A DNA stretch of 64,000 bases from Stereum hirsutum FP-91666 SS1 (Eukaryota > Basidiomycota > Agaricomycetes > Russulales > Stereaceae). The stretch spans positions 2,932,708-2,996,707 of the forward strand of contig NW_006763131.1 of the NCBI RefSeq assembly GCF_000264905.1. The letters are read 5' to 3'. Shown one piece after another: positions 36,501-47,627 of the stretch (positions within the stretch are counted from its first letter, which is position 1; each line of letters begins with the position of its first letter). The translations under genes were made by a program, and so were the position numbers. The notes beneath the pieces are model-generated. The model had not been told where the DNA came from and did no database searches. It saw nothing but the letters and a program-made list of their open reading frames with translations.

Positions 36501-37095
36501 GAAGAACTTCGTGGAACCTCTACTTTCCCTCGTCCCTTGAATTACAGGGCTGCCAGGTTCTGTTGCCCCGTAAGCACATATTCGATGTCAAGAACGCCTG
36601 GACAAAAACGACACCGCAGTGAAAAACATTCAGAGTCGTGATACAGTGAACTAGGGTCTTTCCAATCCATATGTCGTTGTATTAGCAGCGAGAAGAGCTA
36701 AACCGAAAAGAAAAAACGCTCGTTGTGGATGGGAAGTAGGAACAGCTTTATTTCAAATTGTGATATCCTTCGAGCAATGATATCATTCCCGGAGAGTTCC
36801 GCCCCATCTCAGATGAGGCTGCCTTTCCCGACTCTGCAAAGAGAGCGGTCAGTTCCTACTTTCTGAATCGTTCATTTGTCGATTATTCGGACGAAAGAAG
36901 GCAGCTTACTACAGATGGAGAACACGGGGCAAGGTGGGGAAATCGAACGGGGCGAACCGCCCAGGTGGCGTGAAAGCAGGCGCGCCGAGTGCAAATGACG
37001 AACTTTGTTTGTCTGCGGAGTCACAGCCCAACAGGTTCGACAACAACGTCATTCGCCGGGTTCGACCACTGCGGGGCAGTCCGGTCCCCTGAGCC
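33538..37095. other. Gene-poor region
   Basis: The first few hundred bases are probably the long AT-rich 3' UTR of the BTG gene. Between about 34,860 and 36,270 the minus strand carries several overlapping ORFs, including 34857-35261 with one clear hydrophobic segment (FYPLLLVVFVLLWTA), described under findings. I could not link these into a gene. No tRNA or repeat recognised by eye. Confidence 0.4.
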
Positions 37096-37102
37096 TATAT
37101 AA
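37096..37102 (+). promoter_or_regulatory. TATA box of the 101-aa ORF
   Basis: TATATAA 125-131 bp upstream of the ATG at 37227, followed by a CA/CT-rich leader of the kind seen in strongly expressed basidiomycete genes. Confidence 0.55.
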
Positions 37103-37226
37103 CCACATTGCTCACAATAAATATTATCATCATCCCATCCCTCGCCCTGAGCTTCAAGCCTCATCGCCTTGCCCGTCTCCAAACACTTCTTCCTACCCAT
37201 TTACTTTACCACCGACGACTATCATC

Positions 37227-37532
37227 ATGTCCGTCCAAGGCGTTGAACTTCAGAAGCAGCGGTACGCAGAGGAACTCCGCCGCCACACTCTTCGGCAGTG
37301 GACTCTTGCCCGCGAGTCGCTTGAGCAAGCACAGGGCAGGAGTTCGGGTGCAGGCTCTCCCAAGTCGCCTTCTCCAGAATCTTCACCAAAACGGTCTGGT
37401 TCGCGTACGCATTCGTCCACTGGTGGCTCAGGTCAGTCAGTGCATCCTCCCGATCGACGTTTAAAATCCAAGATGGCTTATTATCCAGGACATGCTCAGC
37501 CCTTCCAGCGCATCAAAGGATGGTTTCAGTAA
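37227..37532 (+). CDS. Small basic protein of unknown function
   Basis: A 101-codon intronless ORF with a good start context (ATCATCATGTCC) and a TATA box plus CT-rich leader upstream, which together argue for a real gene. Residues 5-35 form a charged amphipathic helix (RYAEELRRHTLRQWTLARES). The middle is a Ser/Pro/Lys-rich disordered stretch, and the end is aromatic (KMAYYPGHAQPFQRIKGWFQ). No signal peptide or membrane segment and no family recognised. Confidence 0.62.
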   Translation: MSVQGVELQKQRYAEELRRHTLRQWTLARESLEQAQGRSSGAGSPKSPSPESSPKRSGSRTHSSTGGSGQSVHPPDRRLKSKMAYYPGHAQPFQRIKGWFQ

Positions 37533-39300
37533 CGGCAGGAAACTGAGCAGCTGAATTCTCACCTCTTCGTTTTCGTGAGCCACCTCTCGCATCTCTTCTG
37601 TAGCCCGCCAGCTGACCTCAATTACCCAGTCGTCTCGCATCGTGCACGTCGTTTTATTGTCGCCTCTGGACACTTCCGGCGACCCCGCAATTAAATTATT
37701 ATCTCCCCTCGCCTCTCAATCAACCCTTCCCGTAACGCCTGTACCGATCGTCCGGAATGTACCACCACCCCCTACATCCATACATACCTTTTTACATATT
37801 TACGAAACTATACGGTTTCTTTCTTGCTCTCGTCGCAACTGTCTCCCTGTATAACCAGTCTGCTGCCCTTGCGGCAATACGTTCAAATAATTCATTTTCG
37901 CATGATGCGCAAGACGCGTCATGTTTTCATACGTATACGGCACGGCAGGATCAATATGTCGAAATGCCTTGAACAAACATCGAGCGAAGTGGAGCGTGCA
38001 TGTCATCATATCACTACATATAGCCGCCGGGGGCTGCGATCGACGCGGTATGGTCGTCACTGGGCCCTCGAAGCCCCCAATGGGCCAGACTCGACACGGT
38101 TACTTGTAAGGCTGGATTCGGGAGTTGGTCCCACCCGTTTGACTTCCGCCTTCGAAGCCGCGGAGAGCTGTGCATTGACATACGCCGGTGTGTCATGTTC
38201 ATCGAGAAATGATCACGCCAGCTCGCGTAGACCAGTAGGGCTATCCTCCACAGATTGTACACCCGTGCGGCGGCGATGGAGAGAAAGCATAATCATCGCG
38301 TTTTATCGACAGGGGCGACACCCCTTTCACACGCTACGGTGGAGACACTGCGTACAGATGGACTGGTTATTCGATATAGCCATCATGGTCCCTCGAGACC
38401 AATGCCCGTTCTTCCCGAAGGCATTCGGGAAATACGCAACGCAAAAGCGTAAGTAGTCGAATGAACGTAGCCTGCGCTCCTCCAGAAGCTGCTGGATAAT
38501 ACAGTCATGCGTACGCGAATGTAACTTCCGCTCCCCACTCCAACTTCAAGTGACTAGTCATGCACCGATGAAGGATGGATCTTTAGCTTGTGGCGTTCGA
38601 CCCGTTTATCATCAAAGCATCCGAGTGTGGAGCCAGAAGTCGATATGTTCGTTCGGTGGGAACATGCCTTTCCAGAAGATGCGGGAAGACCATAACGTGA
38701 TACAGCGGCTCCAACAAGAGAAGGGTTTGACTATGGGGATGGTAGGCTGCGAGGCTAGGGGGTGGGGCGACTAGTGATGTCTCATGGAAAGATCGTAACG
38801 ACCCTCTTTTGCCATCGTACTCATCTGCGACACGTTTGAGGGGAAGGTCATGATGAGCCCCCTGTACTCAAAGCGCAACATTTGGCCCGGCATCACCAAA
38901 GATAAAGGACAAGGAATTTGAGTGACTCGCGGATCGAGATCCGGGGAATTTAGCATACGCTAGCATGAGATTGAGTGGCACATCGGGGGTACGAGCCTGA
39001 GCCTAAAACGCCACACCGTGGCAGCCAGCGGTAATCGTCAGAGCGCAAATGAACTCGTATATTTGTCTTTTGACGAGTGATCGCCGGCGAGCGCCTCATC
39101 GCAGAAGAATTTCACTAATGCAGAATAGGTTAGTAACAGAGGATGAAAGGACAATACGAGCGTACCACGTATAGCTACAGCATCCGTAGAATCTAAAGCT
39201 ACAACTTGAGCATTGCCTGCATTTCCTTGGGTGGTGGCGTGAGCGTTTGACGGTGAATGGCGTCGGTATAACAGCTACACACCTTTGTTCATTTCTACTG
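37533..39300. other. Spacer without a convincing gene
   Basis: ORFs up to 210 codons (37824-38456 +) lack an ATG at their 5' end and have arginine/serine-rich, family-less translations typical of chance reading in GC-balanced DNA. No exon chain found. Confidence 0.4.
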
Positions 39301-40882
39301 TTACACCTCTTCAACATCAACCGCAATCTCTTTCACTTCCTTGTCTTCGGTTCCGTCTCGTTCCGGAGATGAACCCGGGCCTGGGCCACCGTGCTCGATC
39401 TCGTTCGAGACCGGGACGTTGGCTTTCTCGTCGAGAGTATTCAACATGAGATCAGCCCGTGGTCGATGCTGTTCGACGTAGCGACGCCATGGACGGTACA
39501 AGAGGACGCTGATACCACCAAACAGCACAAACGACGCGCTTATGGCTCCGCCTGTGAAGTGTACGGTCAGAGTCGGCTACTGGTGTGAGGGCACTCGAAG
39601 ATGGACGAAAACTGACCGATGATGTCAAAGTTATCGCCCGCAGCGGCCACGCCGTCCCAGAAAGCGCCGTGAGGGTTCGCGGTGTTGAGTATGAGCGTGA
39701 AGAGTTGTATGAAGCCTATGGCAAGGGCAGCGATGATGGTGATTCCGGTAAGGACGACGGAGAAATATAGCACGGTGATAGGATCCCGAGCTCGTGCCGT
39801 AGAGGTATACAGCGCCATCATGAGGGCACCGTCTGTCGTGTCGAGGAGGCACATTCCAGCGGTAAACAGGATAGGAAAGCACAGTATAATCCAGATGTTG
39901 GTCCCCTTCGTCGCTTCGATTGAAGATATACCTAAGAGCGCGACCTCAGACGAGGTGTCGAATCCCAGCCCGAAAAGCACGCCCAACGGATACATCTTCC
40001 AGGGGGTGTCTATTAGCTTGAACATCCCTTTGAAGATCGAGAACAGACATCCTCCTCCTTCAAACGAGAAGGCGTCCAGTTCGGAATCAGGAGCCCTGGA
40101 GAGGATCTTGCGGAGTTGTTCGACAAGCTTGTAGAGAATATATATGTTGACGATGCCGAGGACGAGGAGGAAAGCAGCGGAGACGGAGGTACCGATGATC
40201 CCACCTGTCGAGCTGAACTGGTCGAACTTGTTACTGATCGCACCGGCAGTCGCCGCGACCACGATGCTGGTGATGATGACGATCCTGTCATGGGGGCAAC
40301 CGGGTGAGTACAAGTTCGTTCCTGATCGCGGTGATCTCAGAAGGAAGGAAGGGGACGAACGTCGAGTGCCCCAGGGAGAAGAACATGCCTACAGTTACCG
40401 GATGTTGGCCAGCCGCGACGAGTCTCCGGGTCATGAGGTCGATCGCCTGTGAGGGAAAATGTGTACATGTCGGCTACACAGCAGAAACCTCATGGGTAAA
40501 CGGGTCGTACAGATATATGGTCGGCATCCAGCGCATGCCTTAGGCCAAGAGTGTACGAAAGGACGGCGGTGGAGATCAAGGCCCTGAACTCAAGTATGAG
40601 TCTCACTCAACTTCGCCGTCGAAAGATATGGCATCGACGAACCCACTACTTTGAGTGTGCTGAGTATGTTGAACAACGGATCAACATGCCATCAGAGAAG
40701 CGGGATCAAAAGGCACATACCAATGCAATGCCGGTACCGGTCCAAACCAACGCATTGACGAGGAGCAGCGCAAAAATAATCGAAACCACCGATAGAGGCA
40801 GGACACGGATAAAAGGAATACGGTCATGAACGTTGCGCATGCTTCCTCGCACCTTCAGCGACAACTCAGCGAACATCACCAT
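39301..40882 (-). CDS. High-affinity nickel (Ni/Co) transporter, NiCoT family
   Basis: Predicted 414-aa membrane protein that imports Ni2+, needed in fungi for urease. Exons 40882-40721, 40588-40511, 40446-40361, 40284-39617, 39551-39301. The family signature H-x4-D-H appears as RHALDADHI (H72, D77, H78) in the second exon, followed by FFSLGHST (residues 102-109) and GLGFDTSSEVALLG. About eight hydrophobic segments are visible, including SVVSIIFALLLVNALVW, FSVVLTGITIIAALAIGFI and ASFVLFGGISVLLY. The C-terminus is a charged cytosolic tail. The first intron (132 nt) is long for this genome. The reading frame stays open upstream of the chosen ATG, and a second ATG lies two codons downstream, so the N-terminus is approximate. 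Confidence 0.9.
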
Positions 40883-41233
40883 GGCAGCAACGGTGCAACC
40901 GAGCAGTTGGAAGGCTAGACACAGGCGCCTGCGGTCTTTGGCCTCATTCGACCAAAAAGACCGGTTTTGCGAACTTGGGTGACTCGCGGGTGGCGACGAA
41001 TCAAGTGGCCCGAGTTGACCCTGTTTGAGCGCCTATTTGGAAATTGATAAGATGATCTGCACTCGAACCTTGCTGGGGCTGATGTAATGCGATAAGATTG
41101 AAAGATCCCCATCCCCACGGCTATTTCCATTCTCCAAGAAGTCAAGACTCAAACGTTTCCACAGCCAAGTCAGTCGCTCACCTCTACATCCTGTACATTC
41201 GTCGTCAGCCACTCTCTTTCATACTGGTCCACG
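40883..41233. promoter_or_regulatory. Divergent promoter of nickel transporter and biotin synthase
   Basis: 351 bp between start codons, shared by two genes that both serve carboxylation or nitrogen cofactors. No obvious TATA box. Confidence 0.5.
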
Positions 41234-42825
41234 ATGTTTCGCGCACCGTCGATGCTCAGATCCTCGCTCGTTAGACGGACGCTTGCGACCCATGCCTCAG
41301 AGGTGGCCCCTCCACCAGCTGTGCGCCACAATTGGGCGAGAGATGAGGTCCAGAAGGTCTACGAGACTCCTCTGCTTGATCTCGTCTTCCGGGCTGCTGC
41401 TGTACACAGAGAACACTTTGATCCAACGAAGATCCAACTGTGTACCCTGATGAATATTAAAAGTACGTTGTGCTAACAATCTGAATATGCTCCAGGACTG
41501 ATTGGCTTCATGAATGGACGCGAATGTATAGCCGGTGGATGCACAGAGGACTGTGAGTCTCCATCGTGTACATTTACCGACGTCAACTCAATCTGAGCTG
41601 TACGAATGCCTCAGGCTCGTACTGCTCTCAGTCGTCTAAATACTCGACCGCTACCAAGGCGTCCAAGCTCGTTGACATCGAACCCGTCCTCGAGGCTGCA
41701 CGGAAAGCCAAGGCGAACGGAAGCACTCGTTTCTGTATGGGCGCTGCATGGCGAGATCTCGCAGGCCGGAAGAGTGGCTTCAAACGCATTCTGGAGATGG
41801 TCACGGAAGTGCGTAAGATGGACATGGAGGTCTGCACGACGTTAGGAATGTTGTCCCCCGCCCAGGCTCAACAACTTAAGGAGGCGTAGGTTCTTCCAGC
41901 TTATTGTGTTACAACTCTAGAACTCTCTTGACCTCTTTGCATGCTAGTGGGCTCACGGCCTATAACCACAATCTCGACACTTCGCGAGAGTTCTACCCAA
42001 AGGTATTTGCGCATCTCAGAACTTATGAGTCTGATATCTTGTCGCTGACTTCGAGGGACCAGGTCATCACCACCAGAAGCTACGATGAACGGCTCGATAC
42101 CATCTCTGCCGTTCGTGATGCAGGTATCAGTGTATGCTCTGGAGGTATCCTTGGGCTTGGCGAGTCTGCGGAGGACCGCGTCGGTTTGATCTGGGAAGTT
42201 TCAAAGTACGGATCGCCGGCATCCTCCAAGCGCGCGCTACTGAACTGATCCCATTGGTTCTTCCTTGGCTTTTAGCATGCCAGAACATCCAGAGTCGTTC
42301 CCTGTGAATGCGTTGGTCGCAATACCCGGTACACCTCTCGAAGGAAATGACGTACGTCTCTTGATCAGGCAGGGAGTTCACGTCGAGTGGATGCTGACAG
42401 ATATCTGCAGCCCGTCCCGCACCAGACCATCCTACGGACCATTGCTACAGCCCGTATAGTGCTCCCAAAGACCATCATTCGACTGGCGGCCGGCCGACAG
42501 ACGTTCAATGAGAGCGAGCAGGCGATGTGCTTCATGGCAGGTGCCAATGCGGTGTTTACAGGCGAACAGATGCTTACCACTCCGTGTACGTTCGATCGCC
42601 CGTCTGTTAAGCGTGAGTCTAACGAAGCTCGATGTATGGCTTGTAGGCTCTCCGTGGGACGAAGACAAGGCAATGATGTCTCGCTGGGGTCTCGAGGGCA
42701 TGAAGAGTTTCTCCCAGGTTGACGTTGCTCGGAAGGAAGGAGCCAGACTGACGTCGTCGCCTGTCTCTACGCTTGAGCAAATCACGGCCGCGGACTCGAA
42801 GGAAACGTCGTCAAGCTCGCTGTGA
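41234..42825 (+). CDS. BIO2: Biotin synthase, mitochondrial
   Basis: Predicted 382-aa radical-SAM enzyme that inserts sulfur into dethiobiotin. Eight exons: 41234-41462, 41532-41552 (21 nt), 41615-41885, 41948-42002, 42063-42205, 42276-42351, 42411-42585, 42647-42825; all phases agree. The 4Fe-4S cluster motif C80-x3-C84-x2-C87 (GGCTEDCSYCSQS) is encoded mainly by the 21-nt exon and completed by the next one. Other landmarks are [47 protein letters not shown] and [16 protein letters not shown]. The Arg/Ser-rich start ([19 protein letters not shown]) looks like a mitochondrial presequence. A complete gene. Confidence 0.96.
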
Positions 42826-44254
42826 ACACATTATATAGCTGCTTGAACGTCAGAGAAGACAAAGATGAATGTTGCTGTGAGTACGGATTGACCTCCTTTG
42901 TTTTCTCATCCTTCTATTCGTATTGCTATCGACCCTGCTCACACGAATCGTCACCAATCACAAGAGATGTAGAAGTTAGATCACTTGTATCCCTTTTCTT
43001 GCTTGAACAGACCACGATTTGTAGCCCTTCTCATCGGCTTGGCCATTTCCAAATTTACTCGGCGTAAGCGACGAAGCTCAAAATACCTCGGCACGGTGAT
43101 TGCGCAGGAGTCGCCTTCTGGGCGGAAGAGTCTCATCAACTTCTGATCGCAGAAAATAGTCCTCTGTGCGACTCCATCGGGTTCTTGGCTCTGGTTGGGG
43201 TATCGGACACCAAAAATGGAGCTGTTGGCATGTTCGATTGTACTCCGAAGAAAAGCATTGTTGGTACTGGATTCCTGCTGTCTTTGCTCCGTTGACCACC
43301 GTCGACGTCATGGCCAACATTTTCACGTAGACTTCAGCTCCCGTCGTCCTTTCTCATTCTCGTGGGAATCGACGGTCAGCTCGGTCGCTGTCAATCGTGA
43401 TCAGACTCGATTTCGAGTGGACATCAGACTCGAGTTCTGTTTCTATCGCACAGACTCGCAGGATGGGTCGAATCTCTGGCCTACATAAGAAGTGATCGAC
43501 TTGGACGACAGGGGCAAGGAAGGAAGGAAGGAAGCCCTTTCTAATCTGAGTGTTGTTTACCGCTTTTGGAGTTGGTCGCTTTCTCCTCTCGGCTTCTCAT
43601 TGTCCTCCCGCTCGCTTCCTCGTACTTCTCAGATCGGGGCCGCTCAGGGACCACATCTGTCGTCTTCGAGTATGTTCGTCCTTCTCCGCGTCGCGTTCAC
43701 CCTCGGTGCGCTTGTAACCATTTCTGTGCCGCGTCTTCGACATTCATGGGATGCCCTCGGGTTTGTTGTGACAGCCAACTGTGTCAATGGATCCTCATCG
43801 TTTTTGAAGGGGTTCTCATCCATGTATATTGTTGTCTGACTGTTATGCATTTCGATGTCTGCAGCACGCAGGACCAGCTACTCAGCAGGCTACCGAGTGT
43901 ATCACCAACTTGGTCCTGTCCTGGTCTCGCCAATGTCCGGCTCTGATCGAAAATTTCAACTGTTTCTATCATTCGAAGGACCTTTCAGTCTTCTGTATTC
44001 ACCCACCGGGACCGAAATGTCAACGACAAAAAGACATACTCAATCCAAACCTGGACTTTGGAGTCTGCACGCTGAATTCAAGCAGAGAGTGATCTGATGT
44101 AGATGTAGACGCTCACTCGCCTCACTCCTCACTCCCATCCGTCACCCTCGTCAGCTGCAGCGCGTGAACCCTCCTAGAAAAGCTTGAGCGATTCAGACTT
44201 TCTCTGGCGTCGACCTATTTTTACCTAACCCGCCAGCTTAGACTACAAACGGCG
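42826..44254. other. Spacer without a convincing gene
   Basis: 1.4 kb containing a GGAA repeat near 43515-43535 and ORFs up to 126 codons with no recognisable motif. An ATG ORF at 43855-44097 (+, 80 codons) follows a plausible acceptor but has no family match. Confidence 0.4.
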
Positions 44255-45618
44255 ATGCTTCAGAACTCGAACTCACTCCTGGTTCCATCGTTTGGTCCTT
44301 GCACGCCCTTCTCCTACTCGAACTCGCGCTACTATCTCTCATCTGGTTCGCCCACCATGACACCGGATTATCGTTACCCGCCTGCCTCACAGCTCTTTTC
44401 TTCGCCTTCAGACTCTTTTTATCCCGACACACTTGCTCCCGGCGGGCGCAGGGACCAGCAAGACACGCCAGAGAGCTGCTCTTTTCCTGCCACTGTCATG
44501 TCCCCGCAGTCAGCGGCGAGCGGTGCGAGGGCTGCTGTCTATCCTTTCATGTTGTCAAAAATCCAGCCTTCGAAAAGGTACGCCGTTGTCTTGATCCCTG
44601 TCCCGAACTTTCACATCGCTGATAGAAGTTGTGAACCCAGATATCTCGCGGTGTCTGCACAGTCCGTATACGGTGGGCCTTACGCAAATATACCCGTGCT
44701 CGCGTCAGTGCCCTTCCTCCTTTCTTCATTACCACAGCCCCGTCTTTTCGAATGTGCACGCTCAGTTCGCCTTAGCTGACGCTTCTCCTTATTTGGATAT
44801 AAACAGCCGAATATCCGTTATAGACTATCGAGGAAATGTTCTACTGGATACTCTTGTTCGTCCGACGTAAGTCGATGTCCTCAGACTGTGCCGCATATAT
44901 GCGTTTAACATCGAGCTACACTCTACTTTTGCAGTCTCCCAGTGACCAACTTCCGTTACAGCGAGACTGGTCTACAGACTAACCATTTCGCCTCTGGTAA
45001 TTCCCCATCGCTCCATCGTGCAACTCTGCCTGCTAATATATGACTTAAATATATAGCTCCGACCATCGATGAAGTCAAACGACAAGTGGCCACTCTCATA
45101 AGTGGAAAGATCCTCGTCGGACATAGTCTCTGGGAATTCCTCTCGGTTCGTTCCTCCTCTCTCTTTCTGTCCCTAACTATCTCCTACATCTCCATGATCT
45201 TCGCAGACACACTGACGTACTGTCTAAAACCCACTGTTTGGTGGTGTCATGCATCTGTGTTGACTATGATACACGCAGGCTCTACAGATATCGCACCCCG
45301 CCAATAACACTCGCGACCTCGCGCTCTTCGACCACTTGCGCCGATTGCTCCAATGCAGACATATCCTCTCCTTGCCCATCCTCGTCAATAGGATACTAGG
45401 AAGAGATATCGGCCTGATCACTGAAGATCCGGTGCGTTTTGATGATGAGCTCTATCTCAGACTGTGACTGACCCCTGATACTGACTTGCCAGACGGAGAA
45501 CGCGCGTGCGGCGATGGACTTGTATAGGTTTAGTGAGGTGAATTGGGAGAGTACGCTGGAGAGAGGGGGATGGCCTTGTGTTTTGCCTCCGGCAGCGGCT
45601 GCTGGGTGTTTTACCTGA
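44255..45618 (+). CDS. REX4-like exonuclease-fold protein lacking catalytic residues
   Basis: Predicted 312-aa protein. Exons 44255-44703, 44807-44866, 44935-44996, 45057-45145, 45279-45431, 45493-45618, all in phase. Residues 1-105 are low-complexity. Residues 129-285 follow the REX4/DEDDh 3'-5' exonuclease pattern: RYLAVSAQSVYGGP, LARISVIDYRGNVLLDTLVRP, GKILVGHSL, ISHPANNTRDLALFDHLRRL and ENARAAMDLYRF. By comparison with yeast Rex4 as I remember it, all five catalytic positions are changed: Asp to Ser134, Glu to Gln136, Asp to Phe218, His to Glu269 and Asp to Asn274. The fold and splice sites are intact, so it reads as a maintained pseudo-enzyme. A binding role in rRNA processing or RNA regulation would be speculation. 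Confidence 0.82.
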
Positions 45619-46047
45619 TTGGTGGCTCGACAGACTGCTGAGAGGGTATGGAATGGGTCAACTCGTCGTGCTTGTGTTCAACCGTTACATGCGGATTCAA
45701 AGTGTGGTGTACTTGTAACTGGAGGACCTCAAAAGACTCTTCGAGAGTCATTCAATGGATATATTTATTAGCATCGACCAGATTGTACTTGATGAATGGT
45801 AGCTGGGAACAATGTCTTCTGGAAAGAGATAATTTGAGTAAGTAAGAGTCGTGGCAGGTGAAGGAAGATCAAAATGTGTGGCCCCGGCACTCGATGCGCC
45901 ACCCGACGGAAGCAACGGAGCTTGCCGATCGACCAATTCGAGGCCCTTTGAATCCTCTTTCGACTGCCTTCCCCCCAAATACACCTTCCACCCTTCGTCG
46001 CGTCGCGTCGTCTTGTCTTTTCATCTCTCTGCTTCATACCTGCAACA
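45619..46047. other. Spacer between two rightward genes
   Basis: 3' UTR of the REX4-like gene and promoter/leader of the next; no supported ORF. Confidence 0.5.
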
Positions 46048-47342
46048 ATGTCTATCAATATGGCTACAGACCACTCACAGATGCACGTTACGATGAGCCA
46101 ACCAGCTTCGAGACCGTCGACGAGCCACCAACATCAACACCAACACCAGCACCAGCACCAGCACCCACACACGGTTTACTCCGCTGGGCAGAAACGACCG
46201 GCTTCGTTTTTCGATGAGCCTTCGCACTCGCAGTGAGTATCTCTATGTCTCATATTCTCTGTATCTTCTACGCGTTTTCTATGACATGACGGTCGCTGAC
46301 GATTATGCGCGATTGCTTGAAAGCTATGGTTATGTCCCGGTGGCCTCGAACGACTACAATTCGTCGTATTACCCAAAGGTCGTCTCAGGATCGGACGAGG
46401 AGGATGTGCCGATGAGTGCATTGAGGGGCAACTGGGGCCGAAAGACCACGAAAGGCGCGAGATGGCATCGGAGAGGGAAACTCGCGCCATGGGGAGCCGG
46501 TCTGGACGAATGGGAGGTACGTCCGTCATCGTCCACAAATTTTCTACGCGGGATTCTATCTGACGATGTGTTGCTACTTAACGGAGCAGGCTGAAGAGCG
46601 TGCTAGACAACGCCTGAAGATGCTCTTGCCCCATGAACGACGATCACCGTCTCCGCCCACACTTCCCCATCTCCGTTCAGCATCGCCACCCCTCACTGCT
46701 CCCTATCCCGCGCCGAACACGCATCATCTGAGCTACTCTTCGTTCATCATGAGCAAGGCTGTCACGCATTCTTTCCGTTCGCCATTGATCGAAGATCTGG
46801 AGCGGGTGTCGAACGGATTGATAGAGGGAGAAGGGCACCTGAAACGGGCGTTGGGGAGGTTGTGGCAAGTCATTAGCGAAGATCCAGACAGGGTGAGAGC
46901 ACAAGAAGCTGCAACAGCGAACGATCACGTGATGAAGCAGGAGGAGGAGGATGGAGAAGGACCCGGGGCGGATTCGGCTCTCGTCGAGAAAGAGAAGAGG
47001 ATTGCGCGCGCGCCGGATCTGACCCCTGTAGCACACAAGCTGTTCGTAGAGTTCCAGGACGCGGATGAAGGGGGGCAGATGCAGAATTCTCCGGCTTTGC
47101 AGGATACGAGACCTTCGATAGACGTGCAGATGGACGTGCTGGACAATTCGTTGGCGACGTTGAGAGAGCTGCAGGATGATGGTAGGGAGTATACCGAGCG
47201 CTTGGAGGAGATACGGGAGCTGTTGGGGGATGTGAGAGCGCAGAGGGACACGGTCTGGAAGGTGGTTCGGACGAACGCTCTCAGCGAGCTGCAACAGATG
47301 GCAGCTGAGGCTGAGGCTGAGGCTGAGACTGTTTACGAGTAG
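46048..47342 (+). CDS. Possible Rxt2-like subunit of an Rpd3L-type complex
   Basis: Predicted 376-aa protein. Exons 46048-46232, 46324-46516, 46590-47342. A His-Gln repeat (residues about 28-41) sits in a disordered N-terminus. The middle holds RGNWGRKTTKGARWHRRGKL and GAGLDEWEAEERARQRLKM, which recall the conserved N-terminal block of fungal Rxt2 proteins. A helical segment PLIEDLERVSNGLIEGEGHL running into RALGRLWQVISEDPD follows, then an acidic linker and a C-terminal coiled coil (REYTERLEEIRELLGDVRAQ). The gene model is well supported, but the Rxt2 name rests on partial motif memory only. If right, it would work with the deacetylase encoded at 20.5-22.9 kb. The acceptor of exon 2 is the weaker junction. 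Confidence 0.75.
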
Positions 47343-47627
47343 TTGTTTTTATGTGTTTCCCTTGAAAGAACTGTACAATGGGCATATTTTATTTTTAGCA
47401 TTTTGCGGGGATGAGATGCGGGGAAGTGACAGCGGTCAACGATCCGAACAGCCGCCCGCGTGGCACCGACCAGTCGCGGAGGTTTCGCCACCAAGCGCGC
47501 TTCGGTGACGAAAGCGCCAACAGGCGCCACAGCTGCCAATTCTCTCTCTCTTGCTGCATACACGACCCAGCGAATTGATAAACGCCCCTCGCCTCCTTTA
47601 CTCTGTCTCACCACCATCACCAACGAA

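Noticed and set aside
45493..45618. Alternative idea that the REX4-like gene is a pseudogene
   Set aside because: All six exons are in phase, splice sites are standard and there is no internal stop or frameshift, so loss of catalysis rather than gene decay is the better reading.
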